Notes: a model not told the origin generated them from the sequence alone. Positions 1 through 8,432 are shown, numbered from the stretch's first letter. The stretch: 25,345 bases of DNA from Treponema sp. (GCA_031277045.1 JAISLX010000110.1:1-25345); one strand, 5' to 3'. Numbers and translations are program-made.

Positions 1-1
1 A

Positions 2-142
2 TGCGCCCTGGCCTGTAAGATGGACACCCGGCGCGCCCTGGACCGGGAGTGTGTCCGCTGCGGCGAGTGTATCGGGAAATGCCCGGCCCGGGCCCTTTCC
101 TGGCGGGGAATCCGCGGAAACCGAGCCAATCCCAAAAACTGA
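2..142 (+). CDS. 4Fe-4S ferredoxin-type protein, C-terminal fragment
   Basis: The open frame enters from the left edge and stops with TGA at 140-142, so only the last 46 residues are visible. They contain CVRCGECIGKCP, a classic Cys-x2-Cys-x2-Cys-x3-Cys-Pro motif that binds a 4Fe-4S cluster, preceded by CALACK, whose cysteines may serve a further cluster. The fragment fits the C-terminal end of membrane or soluble electron-transfer proteins of the polyferredoxin/NapH type, but the missing N-terminus prevents a firm choice. The last dozen codons, from about base 105 to the stop, lie inside a dispersed repeat that also occurs near 14112, so the natural C-terminus may have been replaced or extended by the repeat. 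A thioredoxin-like gene begins 45 bases downstream, suggesting a shared redox role. Confidence 0.75.
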   Translation, partial: CALACKMDTRRALDRECVRCGECIGKCPARALSWRGIRGNRANPKN

Positions 143-156
143 AGTTTTGGGAAAGC
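106..156. repeat. Dispersed palindromic repeat, copy A
   Basis: Bases 106-118 (gggaatccgcgga), 125-132 (gccaatcc), 142-150 (aagttttgg) and 152-156 (aaagc) recur in the same order at 14112-14163. The core at 131-151 is an inverted repeat: arms of the form CCCAAAA and TTTTGGG around a CTGAAG centre. The element overlaps the end of the ferredoxin-type gene and ends about 30 bases before the next start codon. Confidence 0.7.
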
Positions 157-186
157 CTCATCAGGTAAAAAAAGCAGGAAGAAGCT

Positions 187-705
187 ATGAAACAGGCGTA
201 TAAACATTTTTTGGGCCCCGGAAAACGCTTAATCAGCGTTATTTTGGCGGTTTTTCTGTTGCGGGCCCTGCCCCTCCGGGCGGAAGAACCGGCGGTGGGC
301 AAAGAGGCCCCGGATTTTACCTTTACCGCCCCCGACGGCAGGACGGTAAAGCTGTCGGATTACCGGGGAAAGCCCCTGGCCCTGCACTTTTGGGCCACCT
401 GGTGCGGTCCCTGCATCAGGGAATTGCCCCTTATCGCCGCTTTGGCCTCTAAATCCCAGGAGTTGACGACCCTGGCGGTGAACTGCGCCGAAACGGATCA
501 GGAGGTCTCCGCCTTCCTCAAGGCCAGAAAGCTTAGCCTCGATGTGGTCATGGACCGGGACGGGCGGATTTCGCGGCTCTATAATATCTACGCCATCCCC
601 CAAACCGTCATGATCGATGCCGGGGGGCGTATCAAATCCATCAGGGTGGGGGCCTACAACCAGCGGGAACTTAACCGGGATCTTTCCGCCCTCCTGTCCC
701 CTTGA
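187..705 (+). CDS. TlpA-like secreted or membrane-anchored thioredoxin
   Basis: A 172-residue protein of the TlpA/ResA branch of the thioredoxin fold, which handles dithiol-disulfide exchange outside the cytoplasmic membrane. Residues 14-30 are hydrophobic after a basic start, and LRA followed by EEP suggests a cleavable signal or an uncleaved anchor near residue 32. There is no lipobox cysteine. The redoxin domain begins with APDF (41-44), the active site is WCGPC at 72-76, and IP at 137-138 supplies the cis-proline loop. A third cysteine sits at residue 100. An AGGAAG ribosome site lies just before the ATG. The neighbouring Fe-S gene suggests electron transfer or maturation of exported or cofactor-bearing proteins. 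The actual partner cannot be read from the sequence. Confidence 0.88.
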   Translation: MKQAYKHFLGPGKRLISVILAVFLLRALPLRAEEPAVGKEAPDFTFTAPDGRTVKLSDYRGKPLALHFWATWCGPCIRELPLIAALASKSQELTTLAVNCAETDQEVSAFLKARKLSLDVVMDRDGRISRLYNIYAIPQTVMIDAGGRIKSIRVGAYNQRELNRDLSALLSP

Positions 706-773
706 TCCTTTTTTTTGATTTTGATATGCTTTCTTGGCCTTATTATCCAGCCGGTCCGGATAGTCAGGCGCTT

Positions 774-846
774 GCCCTTGTAGCTCAGTTGGCAGAGCAT
801 ATCCATGGTAAGGATAAGGTCATCAGTTCGATTCTGATCGAGGGCT
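774..846 (+). tRNA. tRNA-Thr (anticodon GGT)
   Basis: A complete 73-base cloverleaf. The acceptor arm GCCCTTG pairs with CGAGGGC (one G-U). The D arm is GCTC/GAGC, the anticodon stem TATCC/GGATA encloses ATGGTAA with anticodon GGT, and the T arm ATCAG/CTGAT encloses TTCGATT. CCA is not encoded. A GGT-anticodon tRNA-Thr before rpmG, tRNA-Trp, secE and nusG is a common bacterial arrangement. The upstream bases 715-746 are AT-rich with TTGAT and TATTAT elements that could be a promoter, but the spacing is not ideal. Confidence 0.95.
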
Positions 847-937
847 AAGGGCGGGGTTAAGCTTTTACGCGGGGTTTCCGGGCGGAGACCCCGTAAAACA
901 GGACGCGCCCGGCCGTGGGCCGGAAGGGAATTGGGAT

Positions 938-1111
938 ATGGCAAGTAAGAAACAGGTTGTGGAATTGGTGGCCCTTCAATGCAGCGAGTGCAAACGGCGG
1001 AACTACACCACCTCGAAGAACCGTCGGAACACCCAGGAAAAGCTGGAACTGAAAAAATACTGCCCCTTTGACCGGAAACACACCCTCCACAAGGAGACCA
1101 AGATAAAGTAA
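938..1111 (+). CDS. rpmG: 50S ribosomal protein L33
   Basis: A 57-residue basic protein of the large ribosomal subunit, starting MASKKQ and ending HKETKIK. It sits between tRNA-Thr and tRNA-Trp, the standard place for rpmG ahead of secE. An AAGGGA ribosome site precedes the ATG. Zinc-ribbon L33 proteins carry two CxxC pairs. Here the first pair is C15-C18, but the second is CPFD (C42, D45), so the fourth ligand is Asp rather than Cys. The ribbon may still hold zinc with three Cys and one Asp, or may be on the way to the zinc-free form. Confidence 0.95.
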   Translation: MASKKQVVELVALQCSECKRRNYTTSKNRRNTQEKLELKKYCPFDRKHTLHKETKIK

Positions 1112-1155
1112 AGCCGCCCCAGGGCGGGCCCGTGGGCGGACAGTTTAGTAAACAG

Positions 1156-1228
<73 letters not shown>

Positions 1229-1357
1229 GGAGAGAAAGTAAAAAAAGCCGGGGTATGTAACGTCCGGCGAGGTGATGTGAAAAACAGGGGCCACGGCTTC
1301 GAACCAGGCGGGGCGTGCAAACGGCCTGGGAAGGACATTTGATTTACCGAGGGTGGT

Positions 1358-1537
1358 ATGAAAAAGTTGGTGCAGTTTGTTAAAGAATCCTATGCGGAAC
1401 TGCGGAAGGTTGTATGGCCAAGCCGGGACGACGTTGTTAGTTCCATCAAGGTGGTCATTATTTCGACAATCATCATCGCCGCCGCCCTGGGCCTGGTGGA
1501 TGTGCTGCTTCTGTTCGGCATCAGGGCGATATTCTAG
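1358..1537 (+). CDS. secE: Preprotein translocase subunit SecE
   Basis: A short 59-residue SecE, the clamp subunit of the SecYEG protein-conducting channel in the inner membrane. It begins MKKLVQFVKESYAELRKVVW, carrying the conserved amphipathic helix with the E-L-x-K-V-x-W-P signature. A single membrane span follows at about residues 30-57. This one-span form is typical outside the enterobacteria, whose SecE has three spans. A GAGG ribosome site lies a few bases before the ATG. nusG follows after 43 bases, as in most bacteria. Confidence 0.93.
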   Translation: MKKLVQFVKESYAELRKVVWPSRDDVVSSIKVVIISTIIIAAALGLVDVLLLFGIRAIF

Positions 1538-1560
1538 TTTGCGCTGAAGCGCGGCAAACT
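1536..1560 (+). other. Hairpin in secE-nusG spacer
   Basis: AGTTTGC (1536-1542) pairs with GCAAACT (1554-1560) around a GC-rich loop that contains its own small palindrome, gcgct-ga-agcgc. No T-run follows, so it is not a simple terminator. It could be an RNA-processing or stability element at the secE stop codon. Confidence 0.4.
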
Positions 1561-1580
1561 GCAGGCGCTAAAGGGAGATC

Positions 1581-2144
1581 ATGGCTTCGGGCTGGTACGC
1601 GATTCAAACATCCACGGGGTGGGAGAACAAAATAGAGAAAATGATCCGCCTGATGCTCAAGAACGGCGATCTGGCCAAAGAGGTCGTTCTTGATGTCAAA
1701 ATTCCCGTGGAAGTGGTGGTGGACACCCAGGGCGGGAAGAAGCGGGAAAGAACCCGGAAAACCTATTCCGGGTATATCTTTGTGGAAATGGATCTGCCCG
1801 ATACCCCTGCGGTATGGAAGGCCGCCTGTTCCAAAATAAAGGAGATACAGGGGGTCCACGGCTTTGTCGGCACCCTGAGGGACGCCAAGCCCCAGCCCCT
1901 TCCGGCGGACGAGGTCCGGAACATGCTTCAGAAAACCGGGGACATCAAGGGCGAGCGTCCTGCCCGGTCCCGGCAGACTTTTTCCGCCGGGGAACAGGTT
2001 AAGATCATCGACGGCCCCTTCGAGTCCTTTACGGGGGCTATTGAAGAGGTGAACCAGGAGAAGAGCAAACTCAAGGTTATGGTTGGAATATTCGGGCGTA
2101 ATACCCCGGTGGAAGTTGACCTTTTGCAGGTTGAAAAACTGTAG
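1581..2144 (+). CDS. nusG: Transcription elongation/antitermination factor NusG
   Basis: A 187-residue NusG, the universal factor that binds the RNA polymerase clamp and suppresses or tunes pausing, and links to Rho or ribosomes. The N-terminal NGN domain starts with WYAIQTSTGWENK and includes GYIFVEM. The C-terminal KOW domain covers roughly the last 55 residues (GEQVKIIDGPFESFTGAIEE, ending in VEVDLLQVEKL). Length and domain order match the family. A GGGAG ribosome site precedes the ATG. secE lies upstream and the rplK leader downstream. Confidence 0.96.
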   Translation: MASGWYAIQTSTGWENKIEKMIRLMLKNGDLAKEVVLDVKIPVEVVVDTQGGKKRERTRKTYSGYIFVEMDLPDTPAVWKAACSKIKEIQGVHGFVGTLRDAKPQPLPADEVRNMLQKTGDIKGERPARSRQTFSAGEQVKIIDGPFESFTGAIEEVNQEKSKLKVMVGIFGRNTPVEVDLLQVEKL

Positions 2145-2181
2145 CCCCGGGATTGCGCGGGGCGAGGGATTGGTTTAACAA

Positions 2182-2231
2182 CGTGGGAGGGGCCGCCGCG
2201 CCCCGTTAGCCGTTTGCCGCGGAGTACCACG
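2182..2231 (+). promoter_or_regulatory. Predicted L1-binding leader of rplK-rplA
   Basis: The bases before rplK fold as GTGG (2183-2186) with CCAC (2227-2230), enclosing GGGG (2189-2192) paired with CCCC (2201-2204). An unpaired GA lies on one side and GTTAG on the other. This layout resembles the L1 binding site in 23S rRNA and the known rplKA leader through which free L1 represses its own mRNA. The match to the L1 motif is my reading of conserved bases, not a model score. Confidence 0.6.
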
Positions 2232-2242
2232 AAGGAGAGTAT

Positions 2243-2674
2243 ATGGCAAAGAAAAAGATTACGGCCGTGATCAAGCTGCAGTGCCCTGCGGGCAAGGCTA
2301 CGCCGGCCCCCCCCGTCGGCCCCGCGCTGGGCCCCCACGGGGTCAGCGCCCCCCAGTTTGTCCAGCAGTTCAATGACCGGACAAAGAGCATGGAAACGGG
2401 TCTTATCATTCCGGTTGTTATTACCGTGTACCAGGACAAGTCTTTCACGTTCATTCTAAAAACCCCTCCGGCCTCGGTGCTTATCAAGAAGGCCATCGGT
2501 TTGGAAAAAGGTTCCGCGGAATCCCACAAGACCAAGGTCGCCGTGCTTCCCAGGGCCAAGCTTGAGGAAATTGCCAGGTTGAAAATGGCGGATCTTTCCG
2601 CCAACGATACGGATGCCGCCATGCGGATCATCGCCGGGACCGCCCGGTCGATGGGTGTGGAGGTGGAAAAATGA
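2243..2674 (+). CDS. rplK: 50S ribosomal protein L11
   Basis: A 143-residue L11, the protein at the base of the GTPase-associated stalk that contacts 23S rRNA and elongation factors. The N-terminal domain shows the conserved [20 protein letters not shown] stretch, which carries the proline-rich site facing the rRNA. The C-terminal RNA-binding domain ends with [18 protein letters not shown], close to consensus. The segment [15 protein letters not shown] differs from the usual GVNIMEFCKAFN and looks treponeme-like. GAAGGAG precedes the ATG. The stop overlaps the rplA start (ATGA), showing translational coupling. Confidence 0.97.
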   Translation: MAKKKITAVIKLQCPAGKATPAPPVGPALGPHGVSAPQFVQQFNDRTKSMETGLIIPVVITVYQDKSFTFILKTPPASVLIKKAIGLEKGSAESHKTKVAVLPRAKLEEIARLKMADLSANDTDAAMRIIAGTARSMGVEVEK

Positions 2675-3351
2675 GCCGGGGGAAAAAATATCAGGAAAGC
2701 GTTAAAAAATACGATTCCGCCGCCTCCTATGAACTTCGGGAAGCGTTGAACCTGGTAAAAAGTATGGCCCACGCCAAATTTGATGAGACTGTGGACATTT
2801 CGGTCAAATTGAACCTCAAGAAGAGCCAGTCTGTCCGGGATACAATGGTGCTTCCCCACCAGTTCCGGGGTGAAAAAAAGGTGCTGGTTTTTTGCAAGCC
2901 GGAAAAAGAAAAAGAAGCCCAGGACGCCGGCGCCGCCTTTGTGGGAGCCGAGGAGCTTCTCGAAAAAGTCCGGGGCGGCTGGACCGACTTTGACGTGGCT
3001 GTGGCTACCCCGGATATGATGAAAGATGTGGGTAAATTGGGTATGGTCCTTGGCCGCAAGGGGCTTATGCCCAACCCAAAAACCGGTACGGTTACTTTCG
3101 ACCTCAAGGGCGCCCTGGCGGAATTGAGGAAGGGCCGTACCGAGTTCCGGGCCGACAAAACCGGGGTGATACACTTGGCTGTGGGGAAGGTTTCCATGGA
3201 AAGTGATAAATTGGCGGAGAATGTGGAAACCGTGGTTTCCGAGATCAGGCGCAAACGTCCCGCCGACGCCAAGGGCGAGTTTATCCAAACTGTCTCGCTG
3301 GCTTCCACGATGGGTCCCGGCGTGTGGGTTGCGATGAGGGACGAGGACTGA
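2671..3351 (+). CDS. rplA: 50S ribosomal protein L1
   Basis: A 226-residue L1, the mobile L1-stalk protein at the E site and a translational repressor of its own operon. The diagnostic signature [14 protein letters not shown] is present near residues 130-143, and the N- and C-terminal halves of domain I are complete. The ATG overlaps the rplK stop by four bases. A predicted L1-type RNA site in the rplK leader (2182-2231) fits autogenous control of the pair. Confidence 0.97.
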   Translation: MSRGKKYQESVKKYDSAASYELREALNLVKSMAHAKFDETVDISVKLNLKKSQSVRDTMVLPHQFRGEKKVLVFCKPEKEKEAQDAGAAFVGAEELLEKVRGGWTDFDVAVATPDMMKDVGKLGMVLGRKGLMPNPKTGTVTFDLKGALAELRKGRTEFRADKTGVIHLAVGKVSMESDKLAENVETVVSEIRRKRPADAKGEFIQTVSLASTMGPGVWVAMRDED

Positions 3352-3410
3352 GAAACCCGCGGGTTTTCATTTAGGGGGTTTGCTCCGCGAACTCCATAAC
3401 AAGGGGTATA
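3352..3410 (+). promoter_or_regulatory. Short structured leader before rplJ
   Basis: Immediately after the rplA stop, GAAACCC and GGGTTTTC form a tight hairpin (3352-3369). A second imperfect stem pairs GGGGTT with AACTCC around GCTCCGCG. This is where the L10 or L10-L7/L12 complex binds its mRNA in other bacteria. I see structure but cannot confirm the kink-turn typical of the known leader. Confidence 0.4.
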
Positions 3411-3411
3411 T

Positions 3412-3951
3412 ATGGCAATTGTAGCGAAAAAGATACAGGAAAGTAAAACCCAGGCTATCCAGGAAATTAAGGATGCCCTTGGTCAGTCTAAGGACTTTAT
3501 TTTTACCGATTACCGGGGGCTTACGGTAGAGCAGATTACCAATCTGCGGAAGCAGTTACGGGCCAAGGACGTGCGGTACAAGGTTATAAAGAACAACTTT
3601 GCCCGGATTGCTTTTGAGCAGCTTTCCGCCCCGTCCCAGGTAGCGGATTACCTGATTGGGCCCACGGCGGTGGCGATTGCCCCCCGGGACTCTAACGAAG
3701 TCGCCAAAATTCTCCTGAATTTTACCCAGGAGGCCCCGGCCCTGCGGGTTAAAGGGGCCCTTATCGGCGATACGGTGTACAACGCCCAGGAAACGGAGTC
3801 CTTTTCCAGGCTTCCCGGCAGGCTGGAACTTATTTCCATGCTCTTGTCGGTACTTAATGGTCCCGCCCGGAACTTGGCCGGGGCCCTTAACGACATTCCC
3901 GCCCGGCTGGTGCGTACCGTTAAGGCTGTGGGGGAAAAGAAGGCGGGTTAA
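3412..3951 (+). CDS. rplJ: 50S ribosomal protein L10
   Basis: A 179-residue L10, which anchors the L7/L12 dimers to the ribosome and recruits translation factors. The N-terminal domain includes FIFTDYRGLTVEQITNLRKQ and YKVIKNNFARIA, both family hallmarks for rRNA binding. The C-terminal helix that carries L7/L12 dimers covers roughly the last 40 residues. An AAGGGG ribosome site precedes the ATG. rplL follows after an unusually long, structured 177-base spacer. Confidence 0.96.
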   Translation: MAIVAKKIQESKTQAIQEIKDALGQSKDFIFTDYRGLTVEQITNLRKQLRAKDVRYKVIKNNFARIAFEQLSAPSQVADYLIGPTAVAIAPRDSNEVAKILLNFTQEAPALRVKGALIGDTVYNAQETESFSRLPGRLELISMLLSVLNGPARNLAGALNDIPARLVRTVKAVGEKKAG

Positions 3952-3967
3952 AACCGCCCTATACGGT

Positions 3968-4110
3968 GTATTGATCCGTCAGGCTTTCCGGACTTCAGGT
4001 CCGAAGCTGCTGTCCTGTCGGGTTACATATAGAGCTGGTTTCAAATTTGTTTTGAGACCGGCGGTTTGCCGGGTTTGTTCCCGGTTACGCCCCTTACGGG
4101 ACGTTATTAC
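3968..4110 (+). promoter_or_regulatory. Structured rplJ-rplL spacer
   Basis: The spacer holds successive hairpins: GGAC-TTCAG-GTCC near 3990; GGTTTCAA paired with TTGAGACC at about 4034-4058; and CCGGC-ggttt-GCCGG at about 4057-4071, followed by a weak T-rich run. Together they could slow, partly terminate or process the transcript. This would bear on the excess of L7/L12 over L10. No clear promoter is visible. Confidence 0.4.
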
Positions 4111-4128
4111 ACAGAAGGAGAAGCTAAG

Positions 4129-4518
4129 ATGGCAGCCACAAAAGAAGAGATTATCGAGGCGATTTCATCCATGACCGTTTTGGAGGTTTCCGAACTGGTC
4201 AAGGCTCTGGAAGAAAAGTTCGGTGTGTCCGCCGCCGCCCCCGTGGCGGTAGCGGTTGGGGCTCCCGCCGCCGGCGCCGCGGCTCCCGCCGCCGTGGAGG
4301 AGCAGACCGAATTCAGCGTTATTCTCAAGGCGTATGACGAGGCCAAGAAGATCGCGGTTATTAAGGAGGTTCGCGCTGTTACGGGACTTGGCCTCAAAGA
4401 GGCAAAGGAATTGGTAGAAGGCGCGCCGAAACCCCTGAAGGAGAATGTCTCCAAAGAGGATGCCGCGAAAATCAAGGAATCGATTACTGCCGCGGGCGGT
4501 ACGGTTGATATTCAGTAA
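4129..4518 (+). CDS. rplL: 50S ribosomal protein L7/L12
   Basis: A 129-residue acidic stalk protein, present in several copies per ribosome, that recruits translational GTPases. Residues 1-33 form the dimerisation domain, followed by an Ala/Pro/Val-rich hinge (about 34-57). The C-terminal domain contains [20 protein letters not shown] and ends GGTVDIQ. The start is the ATG at 4129, which has a strong AGAAGGAG ribosome site and gives the expected MAATKEEI N-terminus. An upstream in-frame TTG at 4066 is not used, because it would add a non-homologous tail. Confidence 0.97.
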   Translation: MAATKEEIIEAISSMTVLEVSELVKALEEKFGVSAAAPVAVAVGAPAAGAAAPAAVEEQTEFSVILKAYDEAKKIAVIKEVRAVTGLGLKEAKELVEGAPKPLKENVSKEDAAKIKESITAAGGTVDIQ

Positions 4519-4612
4519 AGCGGATATAAGGGTGTGCGGCGCCGTTCGCGGCGTTTCATGCCCGGCGCCGCGCCCCGCGGGGGCCAAGGTATTTTTTTGT
4601 CCCTTTGGACAG

Positions 4613-4640
4613 GGTTCCGGTTTAGAGCCGGAGCCTTTTT
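4613..4640 (+). terminator. Intrinsic terminator or attenuator between rplL and rpoB
   Basis: GGTTCCGG (4613-4620) pairs with CCGGAGCC (4628-4635), with one G-U, and is followed directly by five T. A small GTCC-CTTT-GGAC hairpin lies just upstream. This is the position of the known rplL-rpoB attenuator in other bacteria, where partial termination lowers rpoB relative to ribosomal protein mRNA. Confidence 0.7.
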
Positions 4641-4660
4641 GTGTCCGGCGGGTATATGAG

Positions 4661-4715
4661 CCGGTTTCAACGCTCGATTAGTGCGGGAACGGCGTTCCCG
4701 GTGAAACCGGTTTTC
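4661..4715 (+). promoter_or_regulatory. Nested hairpin in rpoB leader
   Basis: A perfect 9-base outer stem, CCGGTTTCA (4661-4669) with TGAAACCGG (4702-4710), encloses an inner CGGGAAC/GTTCCCG hairpin (4684-4700) and is followed by TTTT. Further on, CCGG-gaaa-CCGG near 4767-4778 makes another small stem. The nested form suggests a second attenuator or an RNA-processing signal before the rpoB ribosome site. Confidence 0.55.
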
Positions 4716-4802
4716 ATGTCCGCAAAGTAACCGGCTTTGTGGACAGACACTAATTAAAAAACGTAACCGGGAAACCGGTGGTGTTCAAGGCAGGGGGAAA
4801 CA

Positions 4803-7800
4803 ATGACGAAAGAAAAATCTACCGCGAAACGGATTTATATCGGCAAGGAAATTCAGGATGTGATGGAATTGCCGGATTTGATAGGTATTCAGCTTTACTC
4901 GTATGAACGTTTTCTGCAGCGGGAACGGCTCAGCGCGGGTGAAAAGCCGGAGTTACAGGGTCTTGAGGAGGTGTTCCGTACCACGTTTCCCATTGAGAGT
5001 CCCAACGGGGACATGGTGCTGGCCTACGAGTATTACACCCTAGACGAGGGAAATATTAAATTTTCCGAGCAGGACTGCAAACAGAAGGGCCTTACCTACG
5101 CGGTATCCCTTAAAGCCCGGGTCAATCTGATCTTTACCCAGACCGGTGAAATCCGTCAGAAAGATATTTACATGGGGGATATCCCCATTATGACTGAGCG
5201 GGGTACTTTTGTCATTAACGGCGCGGAACGGGTGGTTGTTTCGCAGATCCACCGTTCCCCCGGGGTTATTTTTAGCCACGAAAAGGGAATCTTCTCCTCC
5301 CGGATCATTCCGTACCGGGGTAGTTGGCTGGAATTTGAGATAGACCAGAAGCGGGAACTGATTTACGCCAAGATTGACCGGAAAAAACGGATCCTGGGGA
5401 CTATTTTTCTCAGGGCCCTGGGTTACGAAAGCCGGGAGGAGATAATCCGGGCTTTTTATACGACCGAGACCCTGGAGGTAAAAGATGACCGGGAAACCAG
5501 GGAAAAATTTTCCGGACGTATTTTGGCCTCCGCGGTGTGGATCGCGGTTGAGGAAACCGGCGCTTCCTCCAAAAAAGAGGGGCCTGAGAAAAAGAAACTC
5601 TACCGGGTCGGGGAAAAACTGCACCCCCACAATGTGGACGAGCTTTTGGCCAATGGTATCGGTTCCGTGGAGGTGGTTAACTTTGACGGAGCGGATTCCC
5701 TTAATTCCGACATGCTTTTCAACTGCTTTGAGCGGGAAGAAATCAAGTTCGTTAAAGAAGATCCCAGCCGGGACGAACCGTCCAGGGAAGACGCCCTTTC
5801 GGCGGTGTACTCGGTACTTATGCCCGGGGAATCCATCACCGTGGAAGCGGCGGGAAAGGATCTTTTGGGGATGTTCTTTACAAGCCGCCGTTACGATCTT
5901 GGAAGGGTAGGGCGCTACAAGCTTAACAAGAAATTTGACTTTAAACCCCCGCTGGAGGAATTTACCCTTACCAAGCAGGATATCATCGCCACGATGAAGT
6001 TTCTCATCAAAGTTTACGTGGGGGATGAAAAAATTGATGATATCGATCACCTGGGGAACCGCCGGGTCCGTTCCGTGGGCGAGCTTATGGCCAACTCTAT
6101 GAAAACCGCCTTTAGCCGCATGGAACGGATTGCCAAAGAGCGGATGAGCCTTAAAGAAACCGATACGATTAAGCCCCAGGATCTTATTTCGATTAAGCCC
6201 GTTGTCGCGGCGATCAAGGAATTTTTCGGTTCCAGTCAATTATCCCAATTCATGGACCAGGTAAACCCGCTGGCGGAGCTGACCCACAAGCGCCGGCTCA
6301 ACGCGCTGGGTCCCGGCGGGCTTTCCCGGGACCGGGCGGGCTTTGAGGTCCGGGATGTCCATTACACCCACTACGGCCGTATGTGTCCGATAGAAACCCC
6401 GGAAGGTCCGAACATCGGCCTTATCGTGTCGCTGGCCAACTATACCCGGGTAAACGAATACGGTTTTCTGGAGACTCCCTACCGCAAGGTAGTAGACGGC
6501 AAGGCCGTCAGTGAGATTGAGTACCTTTCCGCTATGGACGAGGACCGGTACTATATCGCCCAGGCTTCCGCCAGGCTTAACGCCAACGGTTCTTTCGCGG
6601 ACGAGCAGATATCCTGCCGCTGCCAGGGGGATTATACCACCCGCTCCCCCCAGGAAATTCAGTACATGGACGTGTCTCCCAAACAGATCATCTCGGTTTC
6701 CGCCTCTCTTATTCCGTTTCTGGAGCATGATGACGCCAACCGGGCCCTTATGGGTTCCAACATGCAGCGCCAGGCCGTTCCCCTGGTGTTTCCGGAGGCC
6801 CCCCGGGTGGGGACTGGTATGGAAGGGAAGTGCGCCTACGATTCCGGGGTTCTGGTAAAGGCCCGGCGCGGCGGAACGGTTCAACGGGTTACTTCCCAGG
6901 AAATTATCGTTAAGCCGGAGGATGGCGAAACCAAATTTCCCGAAACCAACGAGGAAGGGCTGGACGTGTATCGGCTGGTAAAGTACCAGCGGACCAACCA
7001 GGACACCTGTTACAACCAGCGGCCTATCGTCAAACATGGGGAAAAGATAAGCGCGGGCCAGGTTATCGCCGACGGCCCCGCCACCCGGAACGGGGAACTG
7101 GCCCTGGGGCGGAATATCCTTGTGGGGTTCATGCCCTGGAACGGCTACAACTACGAAGATTCGATCCTTATCTCCCAGCGGGTCGTAAAAGAGGACATGT
7201 TCACTTCCATCCACATCAAAGAGTTTATTACGGAAGTACGGGAGACCAAACTGGGGCCGGAGAAGATCACGCGGGACATTCCCAACACCTCCGAAAAGAG
7301 TCTGGATAACCTGGACAGCGAGGGGATCATCATGGTGGGGGCCAAGGTCCGTTCCGGGGATATTCTGGTGGGCAAAGTAACGCCCAAAAGCGAAACAGAA
7401 ACCACCCCCGAATTCAAGCTGCTCAACTCCATATTCGGCGAAAAGGCCAAGGAAGTACGGGATTCTTCGCTGCGGGTGCCTCACGGCATCGAGGGCACGA
7501 TTATCGACATCCAGCGCCTTAAGCGCAGCGCCGGGGACGATCTGAATCCCGGGGTTGACGAGGTGGTGAAGGTGCTTATCGCCGCCAAGCGGAAACTTAG
7601 GGAGGGGGATAAAATGGCCGGCCGCCACGGCAACAAGGGGGTTGTCGCGCGGGTCCTTCCGGAAGAGGACATGCCTTACATGGCGGACGGTACGCCGCTG
7701 GACCTGTGCCTTACCCCCCTGGGGGTTCCCTCCCGCATGAATATCGGCCAGCTTCTGGAAACGGAACTTGGCTGGGCGGGTTCCACGTTGGACGAATGGT

Positions 7801-8351
7801 ACTCCGCGCCGGTGTTCCAGTCTCCCTCCGCCGGGCAAATTGAGGAAAAGCTTAAAGAGGCCGGTCTGCCGGTGAACAGTAAAACAACGCTGTACGACGG
7901 CCGGACCGGGGAAAGCTTCGTGAACCCCATTTTCTGCGGGATCATCTACTTCCTCAAGCTGCACCACCTGGTTGACGACAAGATGCACGCCCGTTCCACC
8001 GGGCCTTACTCCCTGGTAACCCAGCAGCCCCTGGGGGGCAAGGCCCAGTTCGGCGGCCAGCGGCTGGGAGAAATGGAGGTCTGGGCCCTGGAAGCCTACG
8101 GCGCCGCCAATACCCTGCAGGAACTTTTGACTATAAAGTCCGACGATATGACCGGGCGGTCCAAGATCTACGAGGCCATTGTGAAGGGGGAACCTTCCAC
8201 CACGGCGGGAATCCCCGAATCTTTTAACGTGCTGGTCCAGGAACTGCGGGGTTTGGCGCTGGACCTGACGATTTACGATGCCAAGGGCAAGCAGATCCCG
8301 CTGACGGAACGGGACGAGGAGTTGATTACCAAGAGCGAAAGTAATTTTTAG
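4803..8351 (+). CDS. rpoB: DNA-directed RNA polymerase beta subunit
   Basis: An 1182-residue beta subunit, which forms one pincer of RNA polymerase with much of the active-site wall and the rifampicin pocket. It is shorter than the 1342-residue E. coli protein because lineage-specific insertions are absent. The rifampicin region starts [10 protein letters not shown] (477-486) and continues through [13 protein letters not shown]. Asp485 and His495 match E. coli D516 and H526, but the S531 position is Asn500. [12 protein letters not shown] (935-946) is the conserved active-site segment. An AGGGGG ribosome site precedes the ATG. The gene ends with its own terminator, and rpoC is not next to it. 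Confidence 0.99.
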   Translation: MTKEKSTAKRIYIGKEIQDVMELPDLIGIQLYSYERFLQRERLSAGEKPELQGLEEVFRTTFPIESPNGDMVLAYEYYTLDEGNIKFSEQDCKQKGLTYAVSLKARVNLIFTQTGEIRQKDIYMGDIPIMTERGTFVINGAERVVVSQIHRSPGVIFSHEKGIFSSRIIPYRGSWLEFEIDQKRELIYAKIDRKKRILGTIFLRALGYESREEIIRAFYTTETLEVKDDRETREKFSGRILASAVWIAVEETGASSKKEGPEKKKLYRVGEKLHPHNVDELLANGIGSVEVVNFDGADSLNSDMLFNCFEREEIKFVKEDPSRDEPSREDALSAVYSVLMPGESITVEAAGKDLLGMFFTSRRYDLGRVGRYKLNKKFDFKPPLEEFTLTKQDIIATMKFLIKVYVGDEKIDDIDHLGNRRVRSVGELMANSMKTAFSRMERIAKERMSLKETDTIKPQDLISIKPVVAAIKEFFGSSQLSQFMDQVNPLAELTHKRRLNALGPGGLSRDRAGFEVRDVHYTHYGRMCPIETPEGPNIGLIVSLANYTRVNEYGFLETPYRKVVDGKAVSEIEYLSAMDEDRYYIAQASARLNANGSFADEQISCRCQGDYTTRSPQEIQYMDVSPKQIISVSASLIPFLEHDDANRALMGSNMQRQAVPLVFPEAPRVGTGMEGKCAYDSGVLVKARRGGTVQRVTSQEIIVKPEDGETKFPETNEEGLDVYRLVKYQRTNQDTCYNQRPIVKHGEKISAGQVIADGPATRNGELALGRNILVGFMPWNGYNYEDSILISQRVVKEDMFTSIHIKEFITEVRETKLGPEKITRDIPNTSEKSLDNLDSEGIIMVGAKVRSGDILVGKVTPKSETETTPEFKLLNSIFGEKAKEVRDSSLRVPHGIEGTIIDIQRLKRSAGDDLNPGVDEVVKVLIAAKRKLREGDKMAGRHGNKGVVARVLPEEDMPYMADGTPLDLCLTPLGVPSRMNIGQLLETELGWAGSTLDEWYSAPVFQSPSAGQIEEKLKEAGLPVNSKTTLYDGRTGESFVNPIFCGIIYFLKLHHLVDDKMHARSTGPYSLVTQQPLGGKAQFGGQRLGEMEVWALEAYGAANTLQELLTIKSDDMTGRSKIYEAIVKGEPSTTAGIPESFNVLVQELRGLALDLTIYDAKGKQIPLTERDEELITKSESNF

Positions 8352-8354
8352 CGG

Positions 8355-8379
8355 GCCGCCGCGTTTGCCCGGCGGTTTT
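8355..8379 (+). terminator. rpoB terminator
   Basis: Directly after the rpoB stop, CCGCC (8356-8360) pairs with GGCGG (8371-8375), extendable by flanking G/C, and TTTT follows. It supports an end of the rplKAJL-rpoB transcript here rather than read-through into rpoC. Confidence 0.65.
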
Positions 8380-8410
8380 GCGCGCCTCACGGGCGGAATA
8401 TTTCCGGGCC

Positions 8411-8432
8411 GCCGGGGCCCGTTTAACGGGCC
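8411..8432 (-). terminator. Hairpin after the minus-strand operon
   Basis: GGCCCG (8416-8421) and CGGGCC (8427-8432) pair around TTTAA, within a wider GC-rich palindrome. It lies between two convergent stop codons, about 10 bases beyond the end of the FAD gene. There is no clear T-run on the minus strand, so termination may be weak or factor-aided. Confidence 0.4.

Noticed and set aside
715..746. Promoter before tRNA-Thr (TTGATT and TATTAT)
   Set aside because: The spacing of 20 bases, or 14 with the alternative TTGATA, is outside the usual range, so it is mentioned only in the tRNA entry.
2206..3288. Minus-strand open frame of 360 codons opposite rplK and rplA
   Set aside because: Opposite two certain ribosomal protein genes, with no motif or ribosome site.
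4066..4128. TTG-initiated extension of rplL
   Set aside because: The added residues do not match L7/L12, and the ATG at 4129 has a strong ribosome site and the expected N-terminus.
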